This document shows, one piece after another, positions 1 to 12,700 of a stretch of DNA of 64,000 nucleotides. The translations under genes were made by a program, and so were the position numbers. This DNA comes from Rhynchonema sp. JSB1_4. Its lineage: Eukaryota; Nematoda; Chromadorea; Monhysterida; Xyalidae. The DNA lies in NCBI GenBank assembly GCA_030248065.1, contig JASAMV010004701.1, positions 62,001 through 126,000 of the forward strand. The letters are read 5' to 3'. Under the pieces are notes generated by a model. That model made no database searches. It saw nothing but the letters and a program-made list of their open reading frames with translations, and was not told where the DNA came from. Within the stretch, counting starts at the first letter, position 1, and every line of letters begins with the position of its first letter.

Positions 1-1923
1 TACACCACACAAGTTAGCGCTCTCAATGTTGCCCGGCGATGAAATTTCAACAGTCCATATTGTTGAAGGGCTTTTACGATGTGACTCAACTGTCTTGCAA
101 ACCTTTTTGACTGCTTTCTTCCAAAGAAAAACGGTCATATTAGTTCCGGCAGCTATGTATATAAGCTCTGGGTGCACAAATGCACAATTGCGTACGGCCG
201 GGAACAAACGTGTTTGTATTATGTTACAGCCGAACACCGAACATTTTTTCATTGTGGACCAGACAGCAGTGTTCAGTTATTCAAGTTTTTCAACACACAA
301 ATTGGAGCATGCGTGTTGATTCCAGTGTTGTTCGACTTTTTGGAGCGCTGGCGGCTGAAAACTTTTTGACATTGTGCGCCGCAGAATATTCTTCTCAATT
401 GGTAGCCTTCAACATCTGACAGCCGTAAAAATAGCTGTAGTTCTCAGTTCCCAAGAAGTATAGATATACCTTTTGCTTAGTTTTCGCACCAAAAAACAAC
501 ACCGGCCCGGCCGGTCAACGTGTCGATGTTGTTATCTGTGTGTGGGGCTGTAATGGTGTTGACTGAGTGAACCACCCAGCAAGTCTGTCTCTTGTTCAAA
601 ACCGCCCAGAAGCTGCTACTGCATTACTGGATCGTATCAGATTCCCAAACAAAATAATGTTTCCAAATGCGAAAAAATAAATATTTCCATGTCCGGAAAA
701 TATTATTCTCCCTATTGATTTTCTCTGGTGCAATGTTTGCTCGACAAGGTATACTCCATGATGATGCGACATAATCGCCCCTGAACATTCAAGGCTCAAT
801 GCAACATCACGACAGTGTCTTTGTGCCAGTAGCCCCGAACGATCTAATGGTTCGTTCCCTGTCCGTCGATCGACGACCTGCCATTCCTCTACGACCGATT
901 CATGTCCTGCCGCCCGGTTGGGAGACCGGATTCGGGAGCATTCATGAAAGTTAGCTTGCCCGCTCTGCCTGCAATATCAGGGTATGTAGCAATGTTGGAA
1001 GCATGAATGCCTACATACAGCACCCCGCTTCTACGCCCTAGCTTATCTCATTCAGTTAAGCCTGTACATATACATAATGCTGACGGAATGCGAGTTTGCG
1101 TATTTTGGCGCTTGGGCATGTGTTTGACCGAAACCATTTAGTGTGAAGTGGACGCCTAATTGCTGCGATTTGCTCCACCATGGAATGCTGCATTTGCATA
1201 TTTGTTGTAACAACATGAGATTATAAGATGCGTTCGGTTTTAAAATTGCCATGTGTGTAAGGTGCCTATACAAGCGCGGATGCAATTTTGTCCAATATCT
1301 CCCCTAGCTTTAGAATTGTGAACATGCATGTCTCGTAGCGCCGTAACACGTTTCAAATATCTTATATCGTGTCAGAGAACCAGTTTAATCCAACGTTTTT
1401 ATTATTTTGAAACGCTGCCTTTTGCACTTTGCCGCGGTTTGTCTGATTTACAGCACCAACTTTCTCCACTGTTTCTAATCTCTTCTGTTCCACCGACCGC
1501 ACATAACTTTTCCACCAGAAAGTTTAGTAATGCCCGTTTTCACAATTTTAAGCCTCTAGGGGTGCCTGAAGTTCCGTTATAAGTTGCAAAGCATGATTCC
1601 GTGACTTGGTTAAGCCTGACCGTTTTGCAGCGAGTTTAATGTCCGTTACTTTCGGCCGGCTTTTGGCAGAACTAACACTGTGGCTTGATTAATTATTTGG
1701 CATTAGACTCCAAAAGTTGTCCGCGCACATGTGATATGAATATGCATGTCATTTTATAGTTCCGCCTTGCTTTCTACTTTTTACTACGAGTATATTGCGT
1801 TTGACTCCATCACGTAATGGAGTGCTGTCCCTCCACTATCACGTGAGTACCACATTACGCTGTTTGTTGAAAACGCGTGCTGACCAATAACAAATGAAAC
1901 AATTCATGAAAATTTGGTGAATT
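1..1923. other. 5' flank, no gene recognised
   Basis: I see no convincing coding exon here on either strand. Open frames are short, lack splice-site context and resemble no family I know. The segment may hold the promoter and 5' UTR of the long ZO transcript, whose first ATG is at 1924, but I see no clear TATA or initiator element. Confidence 0.5.
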
Positions 1924-4900
1924 ATGCAACAGCAGCGCCCTTCAGACCGTGCCGTCCCAAATTACGCGCCAAATAGTCGACAAAGTGTGCCATTGACTGA
2001 CGACCGATACAATCAGCAAAATCGTGTCCTGCAACAACCACAGGCCGACGCGGCATTGCAGCTGGGATTTCAGTTGGGTTAGTCGGATCTGGTAGTTTTT
2101 GGGCACCGGAATACGCCAAATATCAGATGATACGAGCAGATTTGAAACATCAGCTTGGTTGATTGCAGCGGTTCGTGAGCGCGACGCCATCCGTCGCCAA
2201 TACGAATTGGTGTGTGCGTACCTCAACTCATTGGTTGTGCCCCCGACCGACAGTAACATGCGATTGGCACATCTCACTGCTGCCGGACTGTCCGACCACG
2301 AGGACACAGCGACACCCACACACTTCTTGCCCTCGGCTGATGTGAGTGCTGACCCTGTACCTATGCAATCTGGCTTTAGGCTTTATGGTCAAAGCCCTAA
2401 TCATGGAAATCTGTGAGCGAATTCTTGAACTTTCACTGCATATGTGTGATGTACACAATTTGTATAAAAATTACAAACGCATAATGTCGATGGGCGATCA
2501 TGTCGTCATGCCCATCGGTGACGTGTTGCATGATACAGTGCACAGTCACAATCTACCAGTTCGATCGGGATCCCAGTTTTCGTTCCCTATGGAGAGTATT
2601 CACCGTTCAGAGCAGCACGGTTCACGGCAAGTCGGAAATCGGGAAGCTGCATAGCTGTCCGTTCACTAAGTGGAGAGATTTATGAAGGTTGAAGGTCGAC
2701 TGTAGCGAATTGCAGGACGCGAGTGACGATGACATAATGATGCGATCGACTCTGTCCGCGCCCGACCCACATCGAGCCCAATTAATGTCCGATCGTAGTC
2801 GACCACCCCGACCTCGAGGTGCAGTGTTCAAACGGTCAAAAGCACCACCACCGCCCTTACAGCTTCCCACCAGGAATTACGCAGCCAGCAGCTCGCAATC
2901 ACCCAAATATCATAATTCGTTAGTAGATTTCGTTTCCTGTATTTTGGATGTGGCTTACCAACATTCCACCTGTGTACGTACAAGTACGGTAGGTATGTAC
3001 TGTAGGCCTTTCAGTCTAGGTCTGAGCTCCTGAACACTTTCGAGCTCCTTTTTGTTAACGTCAGATCAGCTTTAGGCACTATAGATGCACGTGTAGCAGC
3101 TTTCAGTACCTTGACCTGCAGCTTGACTGATTCTGAGTCACGGTCCACTCACACCCTCACTCTCGCTAAAAATTTCCATACAATTTCTAATGCGTGTACG
3201 TGTACACCTTGGCACCTTCGATGCGCCACCTTTGGCTTATCTAAATCTCTCATCGCTCTCTCCACTGTTCGGGGCACGATGATGTACGACTCTTTCTTCG
3301 AAATTCTGACATCTCACTGAATCCTGCTCTTTCGTTTTGAAAGCCCATGTGCGTGCGTGTAGTATGTACTACACCGAAACATGCATTTCGCTTTGTACAA
3401 TTGAAATTGTGTCTGATGTTAATCTAAATGCGAGTGTGTTCACGTGTAATACATGTTGTCTTATGTAGTAGTCAGTCTCAATGGGATACGCAAGTGCAAA
3501 GCTTTGTACCGAAAGAGGTTCACGCCCGCGAGGCGCTTGGATTAGGCTCGAAGAAGGTATACGCATCTCATAACGGGCTTTACGGCGCAGAGAATCCTTT
3601 CGTCGTGTAGTTCTGCGCCCTGACTACGATTCAGGTCCAAACGAATTCAGTTTCGACCTTTCAAATTTTAATTCCCACTCAGCTTCAAAACCAATCCTGC
3701 AACAAGCTTGATCCTAGTATTCCTTATGGACGTACGTACATACGTAGTACAGCCTATAATTTAGAAAGCTCTTTTGAGACTCAAAATTATCGGCGTATTC
3801 TAATTCCCAATCAAAATGGTAACCTCTCTGTTACTCTGTGCGTTCTTCTGCCCATGTTTTGATGACATTGTAATATTTCACAACGCAACAGTGGCTGTGG
3901 TTGAATGCGCATGTGAATAAATCACTGGTGTTTGTCGTGGGGAAGGTATACACAGACGGTAGCCACCAGACATACATACATACCTATTGTGTTGTCCGTG
4001 CACTAAACGGCTCCAGGGCGGTCTTTGTACAAACATTAAGGAACCAAAAACCAGTTCAGGCCCGAATCAGATATTTTTGACTCGATATTTTTCGTGCATG
4101 CGCGTCTGCCAGCCACCCAGAGACAAGCATCAGACAACGACCGCCCTGTTTTGTATGTGCTGCATGTTTAGTGTTCCTGTGTTTATGTACATTTGTTTGC
4201 GAGTTGAGTTTTCCAGATAAAAAGTCAAATTCAATTTGTGAACAATCTGAGTACAATTTGCTAGTGCAGGGGATTGAGGTATAGGCTCTCTTGTCGGTGT
4301 CGTGTATTCTTTTGAAAGCCAATTTGAAATGCTGAGCAAGGCAAAAACAAACTTCAGTTGCATGCATAATCAGTGAACCTGTAATTCTGGAACTGTTGTC
4401 CATATTTGCATGCCTTGGCTTTCCGCTGACTAACACGTGATGTTTATTACATTTGTCACTTGTGCACATGCCCACTTTTCGCAGCGAACCTCTTGCTTTT
4501 TTCGGACTCGTCCTATGCGAACTGAATTGAGACCTGTTTTGCGTTGTTTCCGTCTCGTAGCCTCACGTGTCATCGCACCGCGGAACAGCATTTTGCAAAA
4601 CGAACGATTTTTTCACCATTACCTTTAACTTCGACAGTTTGGTTGCCCTACCTCTGCACCTGCTGCTTACTTTTTGAGCATGTTAACCGTGGAGTGTGTT
4701 TTGGTATAGCAATGTACCTGAAATTCCAAGCATTAGCCGGCACCCGAGAAAAAGCTTGCTTTCGTTATGATCACTTAACCGTGCTAGTATCGTGGGTTGT
4801 TTTTGCTTCGACTCTGTTCCCAAACCTTGCGTCAACGATTCAATACAAATGAAAGTCAAATTTTGGAACGCTTAGTTTGGTCAGGTCACACTATCGGCAT

Positions 4901-7900
4901 TTCTGCATTTGCAAATCTCCTTCAGTCCGTTTTGATGACCAAATGGGCTTACATATATTCTCCTTTATCAGTTGTCACGCATGCAAGCTGAGCATTCCTG
5001 AACGAGGTTTGGACTTTGATTCTGCAGTTCGTCGGGAAACGTTGTTTCAACATGGAAAGGTGGAATTATAGTTGGTCGACGACCTGTTGCGCCCAAAAGG
5101 TCGTCAGCGACTAAGCGCCTAAATTTTGCGTTGGTTTTGGGCGCCAAGTCGCGTGGTCGTTTGGGCGCGCGGTCGCAGCTGGTCGCAACGAATAGAAAGA
5201 GAAAATGAATAAATAGAAGCACTCTGGCCCCGAGGCTTAGGCAGGCCTGCTGCATGAATTCTGGCAGTTGAGAACGGCTTGTTTTGGTCAGAAAAAAATT
5301 ATAAAAAACGAGGAACTCCATTACGATTGAAATACCGGCAATACATATCGGTTTTATAGCCGACGACCACTTGCAAAGTTGAAATTTTTCAACTCGTGGT
5401 CGCGACCATTTTTGGTGGTCGCAGCAGGTCGCAGCCTGAGGTCGTCGACACCCAGTTATACATAGTTGGTCGCGCTCAACTATAACAGGGTGTTAGCGAC
5501 CACTGTGGTCGGCGGGTCGTTGCGCCCAAAAATTGTGGTCGCGACCCAACTATAATTCCACCTGAACACGACAACTGAAATGTCAAAAGCGCATCATAGT
5601 TTCATACATACATTTTCGACATGTGCTAATACACGCGTATTGTTTGATGGACCCCGCGGACGAACATTGGCTGTTCCGGAAGTCCGAGCCTCGCACCAGA
5701 AAACTCGTGTATATTTTGGGTTCGATGTGCCTCGTTGTAGCCATAGGTTCTTGAACACCGCATCGTTCGTGTCCCACTTAGCAATCACCCCAAGTCTCAT
5801 AATGGTCCGCTATGCCCCATGGCTATAGTAGCAATCAATGGGCTTTTCACGCCTCAACTGGGTTCATGGCCTGACACTGCCACTGCGAGTGAGTGACTTA
5901 TAGCTGCCACGTTAATGTTAGCAGCAGCATCCGCGCGTGCTTTGCTTGTACCAACCTGAGCAACTGTCCGCACCTGATGTTCAACCTACCAAAGTAAGAG
6001 ATTTAGTTTTCCTGCGAAAACGTTCCATTTTTAGCTTTTCTGGCTGAATGAACTTGGTGTGTTTTCAGCTCAGAATGCGCCAATTTTGATGATAACGTCA
6101 AATTTGAGTTTCAAAGCCTGTTTTACTTCCATGATATCGTGCAGCCTTTGTGGTAAACGCCGGTTGTCAGATAAGGTTTTGCGAGCTGCAAAATGTAAAT
6201 AAGTACCCTGTATTGATTTTTTTATCATCTGTCAGCTCTGCGCTTTTTTGAACTTGAAGTAAAATAAACTGTTCAAAAAGCGGCGTTTGGCGCTGCTTAA
6301 TTTCAAAAATTTCTGCCGTCCCGCCCCATAAACCCCAGCCGCGTCAAACCATTATATTCGCACAAACACACACGGCTGTATATTATTGTTTAGATAAAGA
6401 CCGACTTGGCCGGACGTGTGTTTCTTCATTCAAAATGCTGCAACCTGCAATCTCGTTACTGCCAGGCTTTGATCTCGGTTTGGGGTCAATGTACATGGTA
6501 CATGATAAACACTCTTGGGATTCATTTCGAGTGCAACGGCTCAGGTTCACGCGGTACCAGGGTCAAACCACTCGTTTTTTGAGACTTTTGCATTCTGGTT
6601 TCAACCCGGAGTTTCATAACTTGGTCACATTGAGTCCACACCATGTTGCGACCTAACCTGACCACAGCACTTGACCACGCCTTTACCGATTGCGTTGCTT
6701 GTTGTCATACAGCAAGTGTCCGTCTGCGTCTATCTGAGTATTCGCTGTTCTTCTAATGTCTTGCTTATAACCCAACGCTATTGGCACAGTGCTGTCTAAC
6801 TGTTGTCATACAGTGAGTATGTATACAGTTTATTTACTCTCCAACTCTAATATGTGGCCCGTTTGCCTGCCTTTGAGTGGCGTCTGTTCCTCTTGTTGTT
6901 ATAATGTCTGACTGTACACTGCCTGCAACGCACGCGCGCTTTTGTACTGGCTTGCGGCTGCTCAGTTCAAATTCATTATTGTTCTTGTTGTTGCCGTAAG
7001 TTGTGAAGCATCCGGCGTCTCTGGAGCATGACTAATTGCTCACACAGTCGTTAGATGGGAAGATTTCGAGAGTCTGAGATTTTTTCATAAATGTGAAGCT
7101 GGTCGGAATGCTTCACTCATATCCAAAGCGTCTCAGCTTTTGAGAAGAAACAGTTGGAGTAGCACGTATCCATCACCCGGGGATCTAGGTAATCTTGCTA
7201 TCATGTCCATTGATCGAGTGCAATACGCTATGTCACGGTGCCGAAACAACGAACCGATGCCAAAGCAAAGCACCTTGACGTTCCAGTGACGCTGAGTTAG
7301 CCATCTACGATGCTCAACTACAACAACAGCAACACCAACTGCTCACACAATCCTATTTCGTGCCGTCCAACGCCAAGCCCAATCTGATGAGCACATCAAT
7401 GCCGGATGCAGGTGCAACGAATGTGTTCGTGCCTGACTCGCCAATTCGCCAAAATGGCACCACCACAACCGAACAATTGGTGGAACCCGTCGATGAAGAG
7501 GTTGGCCAACATTTTTTTCTCAGTTTATTTTTTGTCGTTTTTATCTGATTTTCCGACAGAGCAGAGTTTCCGCTACCACCGTCTGGTTTTTTGTTCATTG
7601 TTTCACCGCTGGGTCGAAGATGGATCTCGTTTTTTGTAAAGTTGTACTCGGCTGAATGTTGCAACCGTAAACAGGTTCCATACAGGGTTGGGCAAAAAAC
7701 GTTTTTTTCCGAAAAATCGTTTTTTTAAAAAAAAAACGTTTTTACAAAAAAAAAAAATTTTTCCCACACCCACAAAACCCCAAAACTACACCAAAAAAAA
7801 AAAAAACCCCATAAGAAAAAAAAAAGAAAAAAAAAATAATCAATTCTATCTCCCAAAACAACCCCCCCCCCCCCCATCCCCCCCCCACACCCATCATGGG

Positions 7901-9791
7901 ACCAACTTTGGCTGGGGCGTCTTGAAAATCAAACTCCGTATATCGACGATCTCGACAAAGTAAAAATTGGTCGAAAAAAAAAAACAAACAACAAAAAAAA
8001 AAAAAAAAAAAAAGTTTTTTTAAAAAAAAACGTCGTTTTTTTAAGAAAAAACGCCGTCGTTTTTTTTGCCCAACCCTGGTTCCATATCGCCCACCTTTGG
8101 CAGCTATATGTAAGTGTAGTGGTACATAATCTGGAAAGTAACATCTCAGTTAGCCGTTCACCAAACGAGAAAGCGCAATTCAGAAAACTTTATGGCACTT
8201 TGTCCAGTCGGCAGTATTCGAAAAACGTTCCTTTGTTGTACACCTTGTTTTGACAACTGTTGTGTACACTACTGAGCCCATGTTCTGTTCCCCAGATAAT
8301 CTTGCAGCCGCTCATATTACCTCAACAACGAGCCTCATTCTCAACTTGAGCCTTATTTCTGAAGCCAAATAAATCTGGGACAAAATTCCTACCCAGTTGG
8401 GAAGTTTGGAGAAAACCATTCCAGACTTCCGCCACTTTGTCAAATGGTGTCATTACGGCAAGTTTTGAGTGCTCGGTGCACTTAGTGTCTCTGGTGATTA
8501 TTGGCATTTCAGGACAAAGCAAGGGTAACATCCTAGATCCATTAACTTTGGTGTACCTGGTTGGATAAAGCAACAGAACCTTTCAAGGAGAGTTCAACTT
8601 GTGGTGCGAGGCACCTAATGCCTAAAATGTGCCAGTCCGGGCCAACGAACGAGCACCACAATTTCATTTTCGCGCGAGATCTTCAAAAGCGTCAAACCTG
8701 TTGTCAAAAGTCGGTAGGTGTCGAGTTACGCAGCGCAACTTGTTAGTACCGACGACAACCTATACCTACTACATCTGCTATGTATTGTATAATGTACACT
8801 CGAACTCGAGTCCGCTGAACTGAGTTCTGTCTGTGACGAACATAATTTTTTGCGAGCGCGCGCTCAGACAAGTTTCGTCAAAAAACAATCCTGGTGTCAC
8901 CAACAGCGCGTTCGCTGTCTTGACGACTGAGCAGCTTGGTTGTTCGTGTCGAGGTGTAATTTTTCGTGCAACCAAGACGGAACAGGAGGAAGCTCGACAA
9001 ATACCAAAACGCGCACCATTATTCAATTCTTCATTATATGCCACCACCCCACCGGCCACTATCTGCGCCCACGGGAAGCCGTAACGACAAGTTGTAAAAT
9101 ACGGCGACGTTCCTCCGTGCTCCGTGTACGTATTTTTGCACGTTTGCGCTGCGGTCAGAAAAAGTCAATTTAACACAAGATTTTCTGTCGAAAACTCGGT
9201 ACGCTGCTTGCGCACACCTCGCCGTCAAATTCACAAAGTTATTCATTCATTTTGTGCCGCCGCACAACGAAACCGACGACGAATTTTTGTCACTTTCTGC
9301 TTCAACTGTAAAAATCGTGAGAATCAACTACTCTAATGAACTGCGCAATATGCATTTTCAAATGACTTCGGTAAATCCAACTGTCGACCAAGCGTCTTTA
9401 AAACTCGAGGCTAATCGTGCCCAACACCACTGAGCTGACCGCCATGCGCGCTCAACCCAACTTGATGATGTTTCACGATGGACATACTCCCGTATTCTAC
9501 CGCCAACGACAGCACAACAACAACAACAACAACACCAAGCGTGCATCAATATCATCGAGCAGCAACATGAGCTCGAGCATGACCGCCAGTCTGATATCGA
9601 ACAAAACGGGCAGCAGCATGACCAACTCCTTGTCGCTCGACGAGAGTTTCCATGAAACATTGCCCAATGTGCGAGAGTCCCTGAATTTGCAAGACGACCC
9701 CGATCGGACGCCGAGGGTCAGGGTGAAGATGAGACATGTGCCGCCCAGGGGGTACAGACTGTATCGAGCGTGGAGTGCCGTGTCGACAAAG
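1924..9791 (+). CDS. Upstream exon set: probable alternative N-terminus of the ZO scaffold gene
   Basis: Five coding-like exons are seen at 1924-2077, 2169-2341, 2716-2918, 7287-7500 and about 9435-9791. The ATG at 1924 has an in-frame TGA just upstream. Donors are GTTAGT, GTGAGT, GTTAGT, GTTGGC and GTTCGG. Phases close at each junction (1/2, 0/0, 2/1, 0/0) and the set ends in phase 0, matching the phase-0 acceptor of the first PDZ exon at 18703. Together they encode 367 residues, low in complexity and rich in Gln, Ser and Asn, with a short charged helical stretch (RERDAIRRQYE) and a proline cluster (KAPPPPLQLP). No domain is recognised. I infer a long isoform of about 1,841 residues. The acceptor before 9435 is weak, and the last exon could instead start at its own ATG (9444). 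It could also be a separate gene. Confidence 0.6.
2919..7286 (+). other. Long intron of the upstream ZO exon set
   Basis: No exon is recognised between the donor at 2919 and the acceptor at 7286. The only structured content found is the inverted-repeat element at 5058-5563; the rest looks like unique AT-leaning sequence. Confidence 0.5.
5058..5563. mobile_element. MITE-like element with GGTCGC-rich interior
   Basis: The ends form a 21-22 bp inverted repeat: AGGTGGAATTATAGTTGG at 5058 and its complement ending at 5563. The interior repeats GGTCG/GGTCGC and GCGACC motifs many times and has a degenerate inner copy of the terminus near 5450-5490. There is no coding capacity. I could not find a convincing target duplication. 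It lies in an intron. Confidence 0.75.
7683..8078. mobile_element. hAT-like MITE with poly-A/poly-C core
   Basis: The ends CAGGGTTGGGCAAAAAACG and the complement ...GCCCAACCCTG form terminal inverted repeats. They are flanked by an exact 8-bp duplication, GTTCCATA, at 7675-7682 and 8079-8086. The 8-bp duplication and CAGGG start are hallmarks of hAT elements. The core is long A and C homopolymers with no reading frame of interest. It sits in the intron after the exon ending at 7500. Confidence 0.88.
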
Positions 9792-12700
9792 GTTCGGTGC
9801 ATTACGTATATGTTAGATCCGGTTTAAATTTGTGGCAGAAACAATTACAAAGAGACTATATTCGCTTGTTGTGCAGAGAAGCACTGGTTGTAATCTGCCA
9901 CTAGTTTTTTTGTGGTGTCGTTTTTAGTTTTTAGTTCATTAAAAGTCTCTCTGACTACTAAAGGATTGGTCTCATTCTTTTTGCCAGAAACTGAGATTGA
10001 CATTCAGATTCATTTGTTAAAATTTTGCCCAAACGCACACGTTCTATAATGTACATATACATACGGTATTCTCGTTCTCACTTCTGAGAATTGTATTGAA
10101 CTGCCTCTCTCCATTTGATGATGTCATATCGCGGCGTTGACAATCGCTTGTTTGTTTGTCACAGAAATGTCCATGTCTCCTCATTTCTATCACTTTCCGC
10201 GAAACACAACTTTTTGACAGCAAACTCCATCAGCCTCAAACCCAGCGCCCAACCGTTGTTTTGGCGTAAACGTTTTTCCGGCCGACTTTTAGCGCTTTTG
10301 ATAAATTAACTCCTTCACGAGTTGGAGTATGGAATATCGGTACAAACCAGTTAACGAGTTTGGAACCCTAACGCCGCATAGATGTTCCGTCTACTTTGTT
10401 TTGCTCCGAAAAAAACTTGAGACGATAAATTTTCGGCTCGCGAGTCTTTAGGTATGCTGTGCGTTCCCGGCACTGTTCTGGAGTTGGACCCTTCCAATGA
10501 CGTTCCTTCAGACTGATGGCAGAAAATGTTATCCGTCGTTTGTATCGGTTCGTTTGTTCTTCGATCCGATCACGTTAACTTTTTTGATGCGGCACGTTCA
10601 GACTTGTCAAAGGCAACATTTGTCATCACGGAACTTGGATTTATAAAAATAAGCCCTATGATTGCTCGCGTTGTCGGCAAAAGCACTGGAACACAACACG
10701 AAAGCGAAATCACTCATTAGTTATTTACATGTGGGTTGTCACCAAAATGGAGAACCTTTTGTCACTTCAACATACTCCAACACAGACAACAATAACTGTT
10801 CATCTTGAACTGCTGTTGTCACTTTTCAGCATTGAAGTGTGCACGAAAGACTTGCGTTGTACACACCACATGTACAGAACGACTTTTCACAAGTCCTTGA
10901 CCACCCTTTGACGGTTTAGACACCAGTCTCCTGGCTAAAACGGCACATTCCAAATATGCTTATCGACATTCTGTGTGTTTATGTCGTGTTTTTCGGTTGT
11001 TCGAACCCCCAAATTCGAAATCTTCTCCATCGACCAAAAAACCATCGAACGATTTGCATTGCAAATTACGACTCGAAACAGGATAATTTGCGGCCGTGTC
11101 TGTGCTGTTCCCGTCAGCAGGATGCCAGGCCAAAGACGACGCCAACAGCGACTGCAGACGCTCAGAAACGACCGTGTGCACCCGTAACTTTCCGTCCATC
11201 ATATTTGTTTCTGTCGGAAAGTTTCCAGAAATAAATTTGCGAAATTAATCCAATATTCTCCCGTGTCCAAAATACTAATTTTGCCGTGTGTACATACCAA
11301 CCCTCCCGCACTGTTATTCTTATTTTTAAGAGGAACAAGCGTTTTTCCGACAGTGCAACCAGGAGACTGTCGTTTGAAGCAACACGAAAACACGAAAATT
11401 CGAAATCGACCCAGTTTTTTTCACGTACTTCAATCTCAAACCCATTCGTTCCCAAACTGGTTGCTGCGCGTGTGTGTGTGTGACCACCAAAACAACAACA
11501 AAAAAAACAGAACGACACGCATGTACACCTTTCTCTTCTCTCCCGTCCGACCCGGCGACTAATTTATTTCCAATTTTATTAACTGGACAGCGCGCCAGTG
11601 ATTCGCAATTTTAGGATTGCTTCACGAAGGAAAAAAACGTCGCTGCCGGTAAGAGAGAAAGAAGAGCAGCGTTTGTAGATTTTTCCTTCTCATGAATGTT
11701 TATTTTGTTTGTGTGTAGGCATGTATACTTGTTTTGTGGGTTTGCACATGTTCCTAACGGAAAAGAACTTTTCCATAATTGACTTTTCAAAGTCGAGCCA
11801 TCACAAAACCGACTATGCCCGCCCGTTCTAGTTCATTTTATACATACATTGTAGGTGCACACGGTTCATTTTCGGAAACCCTTGTCATGTCTGTTTTAGG
11901 TTGTGTCACCTCTCCGAGCGGAACCATTACATTAGAGTTCCATTGGTACATTTCATGACCGATCACACTCAAAAAGACACACGCGTGTTTCTGGTTGCTC
12001 TCTGGGCTCAATTCTGTGACCCCCAAAACTGCACTAAAAAGTTCAGGTTCAAAAGTACGAGATCATGCGCATGGTTCGTAAGGTTAAGCTTATTGGAACA
12101 TGTCCAGTAGAAACGACAGACAATAATAATATGGTACAGCACTTTTTCCAGGGCTTGATTTTTCGCCCTCGATAGTCTGAGGGCGCAAATGCACTTACTC
12201 ATGCCCGACTGCACGCGCTTGTTTCCGGTATCCCAAACCTGGTGTCGGGTCCGAGTGCAGGTCGTCAAGAATTCTTGTCAGCTAAAGACAGCTCACTTTT
12301 CGGTTTCTTTTGAACGGGTACCAGGGGTTCGCAACACATTCAACCACCCAATGATATATTCAAGTTTGAGGCTGCAAGACCCATTTCTTCTTGCTTGCTC
12401 TGGCTGCCAACATGCTGGTACTACACTTGACCTCTGGGGTTTCAAGTGCCACGCGCGGCACCGTTGTTATCACATATAATGCGCCCCACCCTGCCAAGTT
12501 TGCCACTAGCTGCCACCTTTGCTTTGCTGCCATGCACGCGTAAAAATGGCAATTTTTCTTATCTTGTCAAGCCGAGTTAGTAGCAGCCACACGGTGGTCT
12601 GGTGTTCCTTGCCATGGTGTATAATGATTGGGTCTATGTTCTGGATGCTTATGCGCTTTTGTACGAATAAAATGTGACCGCCGTCCGTGCCGTTAAACGA

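Noticed and set aside
7688..8144. Lys/Phe/Pro-rich frames in the homopolymer region
   Set aside because: Pure low-complexity translation of A and C runs inside a MITE.
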